The notes below the pieces were generated by a model, which saw only the letters and a program-made list of their open reading frames with translations, ran no database searches and had not been told where the DNA came from. Shown here piece after piece: positions 43,404-51,598 of a DNA stretch of 64,000 nt. Position 1 is the first letter of the stretch; every line of letters begins with the position of its first letter. The stretch comes from JANYJZ01 sp964523395 (GTDB lineage Bacteria > Bacteroidota > Ignavibacteria > UBA10030 > SZUA-254), in assembly GCA_964523395.1 (NCBI GenBank), contig CAZFXS010000008.1:1-64000 (forward strand), in the 5' to 3' direction. The position numbers were made by a program, and so were the translations under genes.

Positions 43404-45049
43404 GGTAATCCCGGTTTAACAAAGATTGTTTTTTCGCGCTCAAGAATAACGGCGCCCTGTGCCATCCCTTTTGGTTTTCTGACAAATTTCCGCTCGCAAT
43501 ATGCTACCGGCACGCTTCCGGCATTCCGCATTTTGCTGTAATACGCAGCAATGCTTGCGGCATCACGGATTGCTTCTTTCGGCGGCTCGGTCCCGCTTTT
43601 TACTTTCAGAACAGTATGCGATCCGCTCGCCCCGCGGACGTGGAACCAGAGGTCGTTCGGTTTGGCGTATTTCATTGTCAGCAAATCGTTATTCGCACTG
43701 CTTTTGCCCACCCACACTTCGTAACCGCCGGCAACAGAAAATATCCGGAACGGCGGGAGCTCTCCGCCTTTCGGCGGGGAAATAAGTTTCATCGCGAGTA
43801 AGTCCTTTTCAAATTCTTTCTTAAACTCTTTGATATCTTCTGTTGTATCAGCCTCATCAAGAGCATTTATCATTTGTTCAAGCAATGTTATGGTTTTTTT
43901 TATAGTTAATTGCCGTTCCGCAGATTCTTTCCGTGCAACCCTGCTCTTTTTTGCTTTCTCGAAATAATGTTCGGCGTTCAGGGCAGGTGAAAGAGCCGGG
44001 TGTAATGCAATCGTTATCAACGATTGTTCACTTTCAAAATCCGGGATGGTCATCTCACGCATACCTTTAGAGACCTGCCCCATATTTGCGAGGATGAGTT
44101 TTCCTTTCCGCTCGTATTCTTCCGCCCGGCCGCCCTCTTCAAGCTGTGTCGTTACTGCCTTAAGTGAACGATGGACACGCTTCAGTTCCGTTTCAAGTTT
44201 TTGCTGAATGTCTTTTTTCTCACTCTCTTTCCCTTTCTCGCGAAACGAAGAAGTAAGAAATGCCGCAACCGCAGAATTTGTATCTGGGTACGATGCATAC
44301 TCAAATCGTTCCATTGACTGCAGGGGAATTACCGAGAACACTTTTATGCCGTTTTCCCGTATGTAAATTACCGGCTTAGGGTGTTGAATGGATTCTCTCA
44401 ACGCTTCAACTTCATGATAAAGGAATGACGTTTGGCTTGTTGAAATGGTTTGAACGGATTCCGTCGCATCAATACCCGCACGAAACAGAAGTTCACTGAC
44501 AAATTGCGTACCAAGCAACGGCATCGTTTGTTTCAATGCGTTGGAAATTGTCCTTGCCATGTCCGACCGTAACGTCTCTGCAAAGAGATTTTCATTCTTG
44601 TATATACCGGAATCAAAATATTTCTTAACAATTACAAATCTTTCTCCTTTTTTTTCTTTATCCCCCTTGAACGCCTCTAAGATAATATTGTTATTATCGG
44701 CAAGGATGATGTTACTCGACGCTGAATTATATAATTGAATGTAAAGAATCAGACCATTCTTCATTCTGCACTCAAGCGTTCGGTCAGCGGGATGAAGTGT
44801 CAATGAAAACATTTCATTTCCGGTAACGCCACGAAAAAGATCAACCGAATTTTTACGCGCCCTGGTAACACGTTCACGCAGAACAATAAAGTTTAACAGT
44901 GGATTAATAGATACGACAAGCGACGATAAGGGAAACGAAATGACAAGCTCGTTTTTCTGTTGCGAGAAAATTTCCTCGACAACTAAGCCGGTAAGCCTTG
45001 GTTGAAATTCTTTGAGGAGTGCCTGAAGAGTAAAATAGTGGGTAACCAT
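43400..45049 (-). CDS. rqcH: Ribosome quality-control protein RqcH (NFACT family)
   Basis: A 549-residue protein that binds split 50S subunits carrying nascent chains and recruits tRNA for C-terminal alanine tailing. NFACT-N spans about 1-200 with the Asp89-Arg90 pair in HPADRTLEC that is needed for tailing in known homologues. Coiled-coil helices follow (about 270-430), then the NFACT-R domain with PNDLWFHVRGASGSHTVLK. The frame opens upstream at 45112, but the natural N-terminus is MVTHYFTLQALLKEF at 45049. It is transcribed divergently from yicC. No rqcP-like gene is nearby. The last codon overlaps a promoter for the next operon. Confidence 0.93.
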   Translation of the reverse strand: MVTHYFTLQALLKEFQPRLTGLVVEEIFSQQKNELVISFPLSSLVVSINPLLNFIVLRERVTRARKNSVDLFRGVTGNEMFSLTLHPADRTLECRMKNGLILYIQLYNSASSNIILADNNNIILEAFKGDKEKKGERFVIVKKYFDSGIYKNENLFAETLRSDMARTISNALKQTMPLLGTQFVSELLFRAGIDATESVQTISTSQTSFLYHEVEALRESIQHPKPVIYIRENGIKVFSVIPLQSMERFEYASYPDTNSAVAAFLTSSFREKGKESEKKDIQQKLETELKRVHRSLKAVTTQLEEGGRAEEYERKGKLILANMGQVSKGMREMTIPDFESEQSLITIALHPALSPALNAEHYFEKAKKSRVARKESAERQLTIKKTITLLEQMINALDEADTTEDIKEFKKEFEKDLLAMKLISPPKGGELPPFRIFSVAGGYEVWVGKSSANNDLLTMKYAKPNDLWFHVRGASGSHTVLKVKSGTEPPKEAIRDAASIAAYYSKMRNAGSVPVAYCERKFVRKPKGMAQGAVILEREKTIFVKPGLP

Positions 45050-45083
45050 TAATTCGTTAACGTAACAATAGAAAAGGTGAATT

Positions 45084-45112
45084 AATATATCCAAAAACCA
45101 TACTATTCTCAA
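45084..45112 (-). promoter_or_regulatory. Promoter of rqcH
   Basis: On the minus strand, TTGAGA (45107-45112), a 17-base spacer and TATATT (45084-45089). The predicted start near 45077 leaves a leader of about 28 bases. Confidence 0.65.
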
Positions 45113-45167
45113 TCGCTTTTAACGAGAATGTGTACTTCTTTGTGCAAAACTTGTCCAAATCTTTCCC

Positions 45168-45196
45168 TTGACGCTCGTGCCAATATTTCGTACTTT
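45168..45196 (+). promoter_or_regulatory. Promoter of yicC
   Basis: TTGACG at 45168-45173, a 17-base spacer and TACTTT at 45191-45196. The predicted start near 45203 leaves a leader of about 28 bases to ATG 45231. It is back-to-back with the rqcH promoter, about 55 bases apart. Confidence 0.65.
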
Positions 45197-45230
45197 AGTA
45201 TGGAATTTTATACAAAACAGGCGAATTCGA

Positions 45231-46112
45231 ATGATTTCAAGCATGACCGGCTATGGGCACGGCGAGGCAGCGGAAAAAAAAACCACTGCCGTCGCAGAAG
45301 TACGTACCGTTAACAGCCGGTATCTTGAAGTCGCGTCCCGGCTTCCCCGCTCGCTTTCATTGCGCGAAAATGACGTCAAAGAATTGGTGCGGACAAAATT
45401 CTCCCGCGGTAAGGTCAATGTCGTCATTTCCATCACACAGGAAAATGACAACGAGTTGCCGCTGAAGATCAATGTCTCGGCCGCAAAAGCGTATTACAAA
45501 CTCCTTTCTTCTCTCCGCAAGACAGTCAAGATACAGGACAAAGTAACACTTGACCACATCCTGAAATTTCCGGAGGTACTGGAGATGGACGGATTCGATC
45601 AGAACGACGAACACGAATGGGCGCTCGCGCAAAAAGCGCTGGAGACAGCGCTTATCAATGTTGCTGAAATGCGCAGGCGTGAAGGCGGGGAACTGCTGAA
45701 AGATCTCGTCGAACGGCTGAATGTCATCAACGGCACATTGGATAAAATTGAGGAACTCGCGAAGACCCGTCTTCCCTCAGAACGTCAACGGCTTGAAGAA
45801 CGGTTAAAAGAACTTATCGCCGACAACCGCGTCATTGACAACAACCGGCTCGAAACGGAGCTCGCGCTCTTTGCTGATAGACTTGACCTCACGGAAGAAT
45901 GCGTCAGGTTCCGGAGTCATAACAAATTTTTTCTTACCGCGCTGCAACAGGAAGAAGGCGCGGGGCGCAAATTGAATTTTCTGGTTCAGGAAATGAACCG
46001 CGAAGCGAACACCATCGGTGCAAAAGCGAATAACGCCGATATCGCTCACCTGGTTGTTGCAGTAAAAGAAGAGCTCGAGAAAATCCGGGAGCAACTGCAG
46101 AATATTGAATAA
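45231..46112 (+). CDS. yicC: YicC-family endoribonuclease
   Basis: A 293-residue YicC/YloC family protein. The N-terminus MISSMTGYGHGEA and the C-terminal FLVQEMNREANTIGAKAN are the diagnostic ends. Family members have been shown to act as RNA endonucleases involved in stationary-phase and small-RNA turnover. The frame opens at 45168, but the conserved MISSMTGYG begins at ATG 45231, consistent with the promoter position. It is followed by gmk after a gap holding a palindromic repeat. Confidence 0.93.
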   Translation: MISSMTGYGHGEAAEKKTTAVAEVRTVNSRYLEVASRLPRSLSLRENDVKELVRTKFSRGKVNVVISITQENDNELPLKINVSAAKAYYKLLSSLRKTVKIQDKVTLDHILKFPEVLEMDGFDQNDEHEWALAQKALETALINVAEMRRREGGELLKDLVERLNVINGTLDKIEELAKTRLPSERQRLEERLKELIADNRVIDNNRLETELALFADRLDLTEECVRFRSHNKFFLTALQQEEGAGRKLNFLVQEMNREANTIGAKANNADIAHLVVAVKEELEKIREQLQNIE

Positions 46113-46116
46113 TGAT

Positions 46117-46156
46117 CCCCCTCTTCCCTTCGTTAAGGGAAGGGTTGGGGTGGGGT
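46117..46156. repeat. Nested C-tract/G-tract palindromic repeat, copy B
   Basis: CTTCCCTT pairs with AAGGGAAG around CGTT, with outer CCCCC and GGGGTGGGG tracts. It corresponds in layout to copy A at 29806-29853, with different exact bases. It fills most of the gap between yicC and gmk. Confidence 0.6.
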
Positions 46157-46171
46157 TAATACCTTCATCGC

Positions 46172-46738
46172 ATGTCAATACCGAAACTGATCGTCATCTC
46201 CGCTCCGAGCGGATGCGGAAAAACAACCATCGCAAGAGAAATCTTGCGCCGGCATCCTGAGATGTTATTCTCTGTTTCGGCGACAACACGGCCTCGCCGG
46301 GAACATGAAATTCACGGCAAGGATTATTTTTTCCTGACGGTTGATGAGTTTCAACAGAAGATCAAGCATGATGCCCTTGCGGAATGGGAACAGATTTACG
46401 GCAATTATTACGGCACACTGAAAAGTGAAATTGATTCCGCTCTGAAGAACGGACAATCGATGCTGTTTGATGTCGATGTGAAAGGTGCGCTTTCCATCCA
46501 GAAACTGTATATGCGCGATACGGTGCTGATTTTTATTAAACCGCCGAGCATCGAGATATTGACGGAGCGGCTCAAAAACAGAAATACGGAAACGCCGGAG
46601 ACTATTCGTAAACGGCTCGAACGCGTACCAATGGAGTTGAGCAAGGCGCCGGAATTTGATTTTTCGGTTGTGAACGATGATTTACCGACAGCCATGAATG
46701 AGGTTGACGCGATAGTTGTCAACGCAATGCGATCATAA
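46172..46738 (+). CDS. gmk: Guanylate kinase
   Basis: A 188-residue kinase phosphorylating GMP to GDP. The P-loop SAPSGCGKTT (10-19), the GMP-binding SATTRPRREHEIHGKDYFF and the FDVDVKGAL segment are all intact. The length is slightly shorter than the common ~205. It follows yicC and precedes rpoZ, a conserved order across many bacteria. Confidence 0.97.
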   Translation: MSIPKLIVISAPSGCGKTTIAREILRRHPEMLFSVSATTRPRREHEIHGKDYFFLTVDEFQQKIKHDALAEWEQIYGNYYGTLKSEIDSALKNGQSMLFDVDVKGALSIQKLYMRDTVLIFIKPPSIEILTERLKNRNTETPETIRKRLERVPMELSKAPEFDFSVVNDDLPTAMNEVDAIVVNAMRS

Positions 46739-46786
46739 GTTAATAAACGTATTCAATAAGAAACATAAGCACAAAGGAACAACGTT

Positions 46787-47113
46787 ATGCCAATTAAACC
46801 GTTAGACATCGAAGAGCTGAGCGGAAAAGCGGAGAACATCTACGAAGCGATCGTCGTGCTATTGAAACGCGCGCGTCAGATCAATGAAGAGATGAAGATC
46901 GAGTTCAACCAGCGCATTGAAATGCTTCAGTCGAGAATTTTCGAGCCCGAGGAAGAAACCGATCAGCCGCAGACAAATCCGGACCAGATTCTCATCGCGA
47001 AGGAATTTGAACAGCGGGCAAAACCGCCGGAGACAGCAATCCAGGAGTTAATGACCGGAACGATCACGTATCGTTACAAAGAAGACGATCCGGCTCCAAC
47101 GACCACCCCGTAA
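46787..47113 (+). CDS. rpoZ: RNA polymerase omega subunit
   Basis: A 108-residue Rpb6/omega family protein. The N-terminal helix ENIYEAIVVLLKRARQIN is the conserved core that wraps the beta-prime C-terminus. The acidic middle and Pro/Thr-rich tail are typical of the FCB-type omega, which is longer than the E. coli form. An AAAGGA Shine-Dalgarno is present (46775-46780). It sits between gmk and coaBC, the classical neighbourhood. Confidence 0.88.
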   Translation: MPIKPLDIEELSGKAENIYEAIVVLLKRARQINEEMKIEFNQRIEMLQSRIFEPEEETDQPQTNPDQILIAKEFEQRAKPPETAIQELMTGTITYRYKEDDPAPTTTP

Positions 47114-47133
47114 AAAGCATGTTCCTCTGACCC

Positions 47134-48348
47134 ATGTTACGAAAGAAACATATACTGCTGGGGGTCACGGGAGGAATCGCGGCGTATAAAATTCCTCTGC
47201 TCGTCCGGGAATTTAAAAAAGCCGGCGCCGATGTCCGCATCGTTATGACGGAAGCTGCGAAAGAATTCGTTACCCCGCTGACGCTCTCCACGCTTTCAGG
47301 AGAAGATGTTCTTATCGGAACGTTTCCAAAAGAAAGCGGTGGAGTTCTAAAAGGCAAAACCTGGCACATTCATCTCGCGGAATGGGCAGATGTCCTGCTC
47401 ATCGCCCCGGCAACGGCAAATCTCATCGCGAAACTCGCGCACGGAATTTCCGACGACGCGGTGACAACACTAAGTCTTGCATTTCATAAAAGTGTTGTCG
47501 TCTCGCCGGCGATGGATGCCGATATGTGGAAACACACAGCCACAGAGCGCAACGTTACTACTCTGCGCGAAACGGGATACACGGTTCTTCCTCCGGATGA
47601 AGGCGAACTTGCAAGCGGACTTATCGGACCGGGCAGACTTCCGGAACTAAACGTCATTATCGAAGCAGTTGATGTGGTGCTTGAAAAAAGCAATCAGGAT
47701 TTGCGCGGAAAAAATATCGTTGTTACCGCCGGCCCCACCCGTGAAGCTATTGACCCCGTGCGCTATATCTGCAACCGGTCATCGGGAAAAATGGGGTTCG
47801 CAATCGCTAATGTGGCAGCTCAACGAGGAGCGAAGGTCACGCTTATCAGCGGGCCGGTGACACTGCCGACACCGCGCAATGTTCAGCGTGTCGATGTTGA
47901 ATCTGCCGAAGATATGTACCGGGCAACCATGAAATACCGTAATAAAGCCGATGTTATCATCATGTCGGCCGCCGTCGCTGACTTTACACCCGAAAAACCA
48001 TCCGCTACAAAAATTAAAAAAGGCGGAAAAAATGACAGCGTCCCCTCCATTGAATTACGCAAAACAAAAGATATTCTCTCAGAGCTGACAAAGACTAAGA
48101 ATAAAACAATCGTTGTTGGTTTTGCGCTTGAAACAGACCATGCTCTTGCCAACGCGAAGAAAAAACTAAAAGAAAAACGCGCTGACTTTATTGTGTTGAA
48201 CAACGCAACAGAAGAAGGTGCGGGGTTTAACACTGAAACGAATATTATTACCATACTTTCAAAACGGGGAAAGGTGGAACGCCTGAAAAAGATGCTGAAG
48301 TTCGATACGGCGCATGAAATCCTGAACCGTGTTGTAAAAATTTTGTAA
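47134..48348 (+). CDS. coaBC: Phosphopantothenoylcysteine synthetase/decarboxylase CoaBC
   Basis: A 404-residue bifunctional enzyme for two steps of coenzyme A synthesis. The N-terminal flavin decarboxylase half (about 1-185) has GVTGGIAAYK, a catalytic histidine in WHIHLAEWADVLLIAPATANL and PAMDADMW. The CoaB half has TAGPTREAIDPVRYICNRSSGKMG, including the conserved Asn, and ends with a VVGFALET-type segment. The length is normal. It is 20 bases after rpoZ. Confidence 0.96.
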   Translation: MLRKKHILLGVTGGIAAYKIPLLVREFKKAGADVRIVMTEAAKEFVTPLTLSTLSGEDVLIGTFPKESGGVLKGKTWHIHLAEWADVLLIAPATANLIAKLAHGISDDAVTTLSLAFHKSVVVSPAMDADMWKHTATERNVTTLRETGYTVLPPDEGELASGLIGPGRLPELNVIIEAVDVVLEKSNQDLRGKNIVVTAGPTREAIDPVRYICNRSSGKMGFAIANVAAQRGAKVTLISGPVTLPTPRNVQRVDVESAEDMYRATMKYRNKADVIIMSAAVADFTPEKPSATKIKKGGKNDSVPSIELRKTKDILSELTKTKNKTIVVGFALETDHALANAKKKLKEKRADFIVLNNATEEGAGFNTETNIITILSKRGKVERLKKMLKFDTAHEILNRVVKIL

Positions 48349-48413
48349 GAATCTTCACCGGCGTGCGATAGCGCCATCCCGTTGTTCCTCCTTTAAGAAT
48401 TTTTTATCTCACA

Positions 48414-49130
48414 ATGAACGCTAAAGACATCAACAATTTGCTTTCGAACACTGAGAAATATCTCAGTCAGCAGGAAGACCTTTTCGGAGATGTTCTTTAC
48501 CGCGGAGATGCAGTGAAAAAACAGACAGTCGCTGAACCGGCAAGCTCTTCGTCGGACGAACCATGGCAACAGACAACAACGCTTGAACAGCTCAACAAGG
48601 AAATTTGTGAATGTTTAAAATGTCCGCTCGGACAAACGAGAACGAAGTTTGTGTTCGGGACCGGCAACCCGAAATCCGGCGTCGTATTTATCGGCGAAGC
48701 ACCGGGTGCGGATGAAGACGCCCAGGGAGAACCGTTCGTTGGAAGAGCGGGTCAACTTCTGACAAAGATCATTGAAGCTGTCGGCATGAAACGACAGGAT
48801 GTCTACATCTGCAACATATTAAAGTGCCGTCCGCCGAACAATCGCGCGCCGTTGCCGATGGAATCCGAATCGTGTACACCCTACTTAATGAAACAGCTTG
48901 AACTGATTAAACCGAAATTTATCATCTGCCTCGGCAGAACAGCAGCGCAATGGCTCCTTAAAACAAACGATGGTTTAAGTGTGATGCGCGGTAAGGTGCA
49001 TGATTATCATGGCATCAACCTCATTGTAACATATCATCCGGCGGCTTTACTTCGTAACCCGGAATGGAAACATCCGACATGGGAAGATATGAAGATGTTC
49101 AAAAAAATGTATGATGAAATGAACGCCTGA
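48414..49130 (+). CDS. Family 4 uracil-DNA glycosylase
   Basis: A 238-residue iron-sulfur uracil-DNA glycosylase. Four cysteines are placed as expected for the family: Cys67 and Cys70 (ECLKC), then Cys138 and Cys154, which bind a 4Fe-4S cluster. The catalytic GEAPGADEDAQGEPFVGRAG motif and the later TYHPAALLRNP motif are intact. The N-terminal ~60 residues are a low-complexity extension. It removes uracil from DNA in base excision repair. It lies between coaBC and dnaB. Confidence 0.94.
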   Translation: MNAKDINNLLSNTEKYLSQQEDLFGDVLYRGDAVKKQTVAEPASSSSDEPWQQTTTLEQLNKEICECLKCPLGQTRTKFVFGTGNPKSGVVFIGEAPGADEDAQGEPFVGRAGQLLTKIIEAVGMKRQDVYICNILKCRPPNNRAPLPMESESCTPYLMKQLELIKPKFIICLGRTAAQWLLKTNDGLSVMRGKVHDYHGINLIVTYHPAALLRNPEWKHPTWEDMKMFKKMYDEMNA

Positions 49131-49141
49131 TCAATAAACAT

Positions 49142-50605
49142 ATGGCAAAAACAAGAAAGAATACCTCTGCTCCACCCGTGGAGCAATTATCAGTTTCGGC
49201 AGGGAGAATTCCTCCGCAGGCGGTTGACGTGGAAAAAGCCGTCCTCGGCGCCATGCTTATCGATAAAGAAGCCGCGCCAAAGGTATTGGAGATACTGGAC
49301 ATCGGAAGTTTTTATAATCCGACTCACCAAAAAATATTCCAGGCAATGATGTCGCTGTTTGAAAAAGGTGAACCCATCGACGCGGTCACAGTCATCGAAG
49401 AGCTTCGCAGGCAAGGAACGGTAAATGCCGCCGAGGATCCGGTGACGATCACCGAATTGACGATGAGTGTCTCTTCTTCCGCAAATGTCGAATACCACGC
49501 GCGCATCGTGCTGGAGAAAGCGTTGATGCGAAGTCTGATCACAGCGTCAAGTGAAGTTGCCTCACGTGCATACAGCGATACCGAAGACGCGCTCAATCTT
49601 CTCGATGAAGCTGAAGCGAAGATTTTCCAGATTTCCGACCGCAGGCTGAAGAAAACATTTACTCCAATCAAAAAAGCCGTCGTTGAAACGTTTGAGATGC
49701 TGGAATCAATTCACGGCAAGCACAGTGGTATTACCGGTGTTCCAACCGGTTTCCCGAGGCTTGATGAGATGACTGGAGGATTTCAGAATTCCGATTTAAT
49801 CATTGTGGCAGGACGTCCGAGCCAGGGAAAAACTGCCTTCGCACTTTCTGTTGCCAGGAATGCCGCTTTACACCGCGAGAAAAAAACCGCCATCGCGATT
49901 TTCAGTCTGGAAATGTCAGAGCAACAGCTTGTCATTCGTCTCCTTTCTTCCGAAGCAAAGGTTAATGCACATCAATTGAGAACCGGTAAACTTGATAATA
50001 ACGAATGGGCTAAGCTGAGCAGGAACGCGGGGCGTCTTTCCGAGGCAAAAGTGTTTATCGATGACTCGGCTTCAATTAGTATTCTGGAACTTCGTGCCAA
50101 AGCCCGCCGCCTGAAAGCTGAACACAACATCGGACTTGTCATAGTTGATTATCTGCAATTGGTGCAAGGGCCAAAAAGTGCCGAATCGCGCGAACGGGAA
50201 ATTTCCACAATCTCCCGTTCACTTAAAGCATTGGCAAAAGAACTTAATATTCCGGTAATCGCATTGTCACAGCTTAATCGTGCCGTCGAATCCCGCACCG
50301 ACAGGCAACCGATGCTTGCTGACCTCCGCGAATCCGGCGCCATCGAACAGGATGCCGATGTTGTCATGTTTGTCCACCGCCCCGAAACATATAAGATCAC
50401 TTCGATCAAGGATGATGAGTACGGTGAAATTTCTTCTGAAGGTATCGCTGAAATCATCATCGGCAAACAGCGTAACGGCCCGACAGGTATTGTCCGCCTC
50501 GCATTTAAAAAAGAGTATGCGGGATTTGAGCGGCTTGCATCCCCGGGTTTTGAAGCGTTCTTACCACCGCCCCAGGCGGCACTGGAAACTGAAGCACCAT
50601 TTTAA
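49142..50605 (+). CDS. dnaB: Replicative DNA helicase DnaB
   Basis: A 487-residue hexameric replicative helicase. It has the N-terminal domain (about 20-125), a linker, and the RecA-like C-terminal domain with Walker A GRPSQGKT (224-231), FSLEMS, Walker B VIVDYLQLV, SQLNRAVESR, and the arginine-finger-region IEQDADVVMF. The length is slightly more than E. coli DnaB. It is 11 bases after the glycosylase gene and is followed by dinD. Confidence 0.97.
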   Translation: MAKTRKNTSAPPVEQLSVSAGRIPPQAVDVEKAVLGAMLIDKEAAPKVLEILDIGSFYNPTHQKIFQAMMSLFEKGEPIDAVTVIEELRRQGTVNAAEDPVTITELTMSVSSSANVEYHARIVLEKALMRSLITASSEVASRAYSDTEDALNLLDEAEAKIFQISDRRLKKTFTPIKKAVVETFEMLESIHGKHSGITGVPTGFPRLDEMTGGFQNSDLIIVAGRPSQGKTAFALSVARNAALHREKKTAIAIFSLEMSEQQLVIRLLSSEAKVNAHQLRTGKLDNNEWAKLSRNAGRLSEAKVFIDDSASISILELRAKARRLKAEHNIGLVIVDYLQLVQGPKSAESREREISTISRSLKALAKELNIPVIALSQLNRAVESRTDRQPMLADLRESGAIEQDADVVMFVHRPETYKITSIKDDEYGEISSEGIAEIIIGKQRNGPTGIVRLAFKKEYAGFERLASPGFEAFLPPPQAALETEAPF

Positions 50606-50614
50606 GAAGGCATA

Positions 50615-50646
50615 TATAATCTAACCATCGTATCATTTCCACATAC
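50615..50646 (+). promoter_or_regulatory. Candidate -10 box and small dyad upstream of dinD
   Basis: A TATAAT hexamer lies at 50615-50620 without a clear -35 box, and a dyad GTAT-N9-ATAC lies at 50630-50646. It could be an operator region for dinD. No match to a known LexA site is claimed. Confidence 0.3.
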
Positions 50647-50659
50647 AGAGGAGGCACTT

Positions 50660-51514
50660 ATGAAATCAGAAATGATTACTTCACTTACACGTAGCTTCGA
50701 ATCAGCTGTACAGATCATCGACGATGTCGAATGCTGGTTTGCACGCGACCTTCAAAAACTTCTTGGGTACACCGAATGGAGAAACTTCCTGCTTGTCATC
50801 GAGAAAGCGAAAGTTGCATGTAGTCATGCACGACAGAATTTAGATGATCATTTTGTTGACGTCAACAAAACGATCACGATGCCAAAGGGCGCTTTGAAAG
50901 ATATTGAAGATATCATGCTAACACGTTATGCTTGTTATCTTATCGCCCAGAATGGCGACCCCAGAAAAGATTCAATAGCATTCGCAATGAGCTATTTTGC
51001 TGTTCAAACACGTAAACAGGAAATTCTCCAACAGCGAATTACAACATGGGAACGCCTAAAAGCAAGAGAAAAACTTTCTCAATCGGAAAAGGAATTGTCT
51101 GCAATACTATTTGAACGTGGCGTCGACGAGCATGGCTTTGCCCGCATCAGAAGCAAAGGAGACAAAGCTTTGTTCGGCGGATATACGACAAATGAAATGA
51201 AAACCAAACTCGGAGTCTCTCCTAAAAGAGCCTTAGCCGATTTTCTTCCAACCATAACAATTAAAGCAAAAGATTTTGCCACAGAAATTACAAATTTTAA
51301 TGTCCGGCGTGATGATCTCAAGAAGGAAGAGTCTATCGGAAAAGAACATGTTAAAAGTAATGCCGGAGTAAGAAAAGTTCTTGTCCAACGCGGCATTAAG
51401 CCGGAACTTCTCCCCTCCGAAGAAGATATTGTAAAGCTTAAACGCCGGGTTGCATCCGAAGATAAAAAGATGCTGAAACATACAAAAAACCTTAAAGGGA
51501 AGAAACGAAAATAG
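50660..51514 (+). CDS. dinD: DNA-damage-inducible protein DinD
   Basis: A 284-residue DinD family protein. The N-terminal region has the BRO-type DNA-binding fold (WFARDLQKLLGYTEWRNF) and the following RYACYLIAQNGDPRK motif is conserved in the family. In E. coli, DinD is part of the SOS response and inhibits RecA filaments. The tail is basic (KKMLKHTKNLKGKKRK). A GAGGAGG ribosome-binding site is present. It sits between two housekeeping genes (dnaB and dxr) and has its own flanking signals, so it looks inserted. Confidence 0.9.
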   Translation: MKSEMITSLTRSFESAVQIIDDVECWFARDLQKLLGYTEWRNFLLVIEKAKVACSHARQNLDDHFVDVNKTITMPKGALKDIEDIMLTRYACYLIAQNGDPRKDSIAFAMSYFAVQTRKQEILQQRITTWERLKAREKLSQSEKELSAILFERGVDEHGFARIRSKGDKALFGGYTTNEMKTKLGVSPKRALADFLPTITIKAKDFATEITNFNVRRDDLKKEESIGKEHVKSNAGVRKVLVQRGIKPELLPSEEDIVKLKRRVASEDKKMLKHTKNLKGKKRK

Positions 51515-51519
51515 AATCC

Positions 51520-51550
51520 TTTGTTTTCTTTTCATATTTCAGTACCTTTT
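51520..51550 (+). promoter_or_regulatory. Candidate promoter of dxr
   Basis: TTTG at 51520-51523, 19 bases, then TACCTTTT at 51543-51550, matching the Bacteroidota TTTG-N19-TANNTTTG pattern at 7 of 8 positions in the second box. It can also be read as TTGTTT-16-TACCTT. The predicted start near 51557 falls just before a hairpin. Confidence 0.45.
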
Positions 51551-51558
51551 ATATGTTT

Positions 51559-51588
51559 GTTGCCCCACTGTTATGGGGCAACCTATTT
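51559..51588 (+). terminator. Hairpin between dinD and dxr: terminator or leader structure
   Basis: GTTGCCCCA (51559-51567) pairs perfectly with TGGGGCAAC (51574-51582) around a 6-base loop, followed by CTATTTTT. It lies 45 bases after the dinD stop and 17 bases before the dxr ATG, so it either ends the dinD transcript or is a leader hairpin of dxr. Confidence 0.7.
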
Positions 51589-51598
51589 TTAGGTCAAA

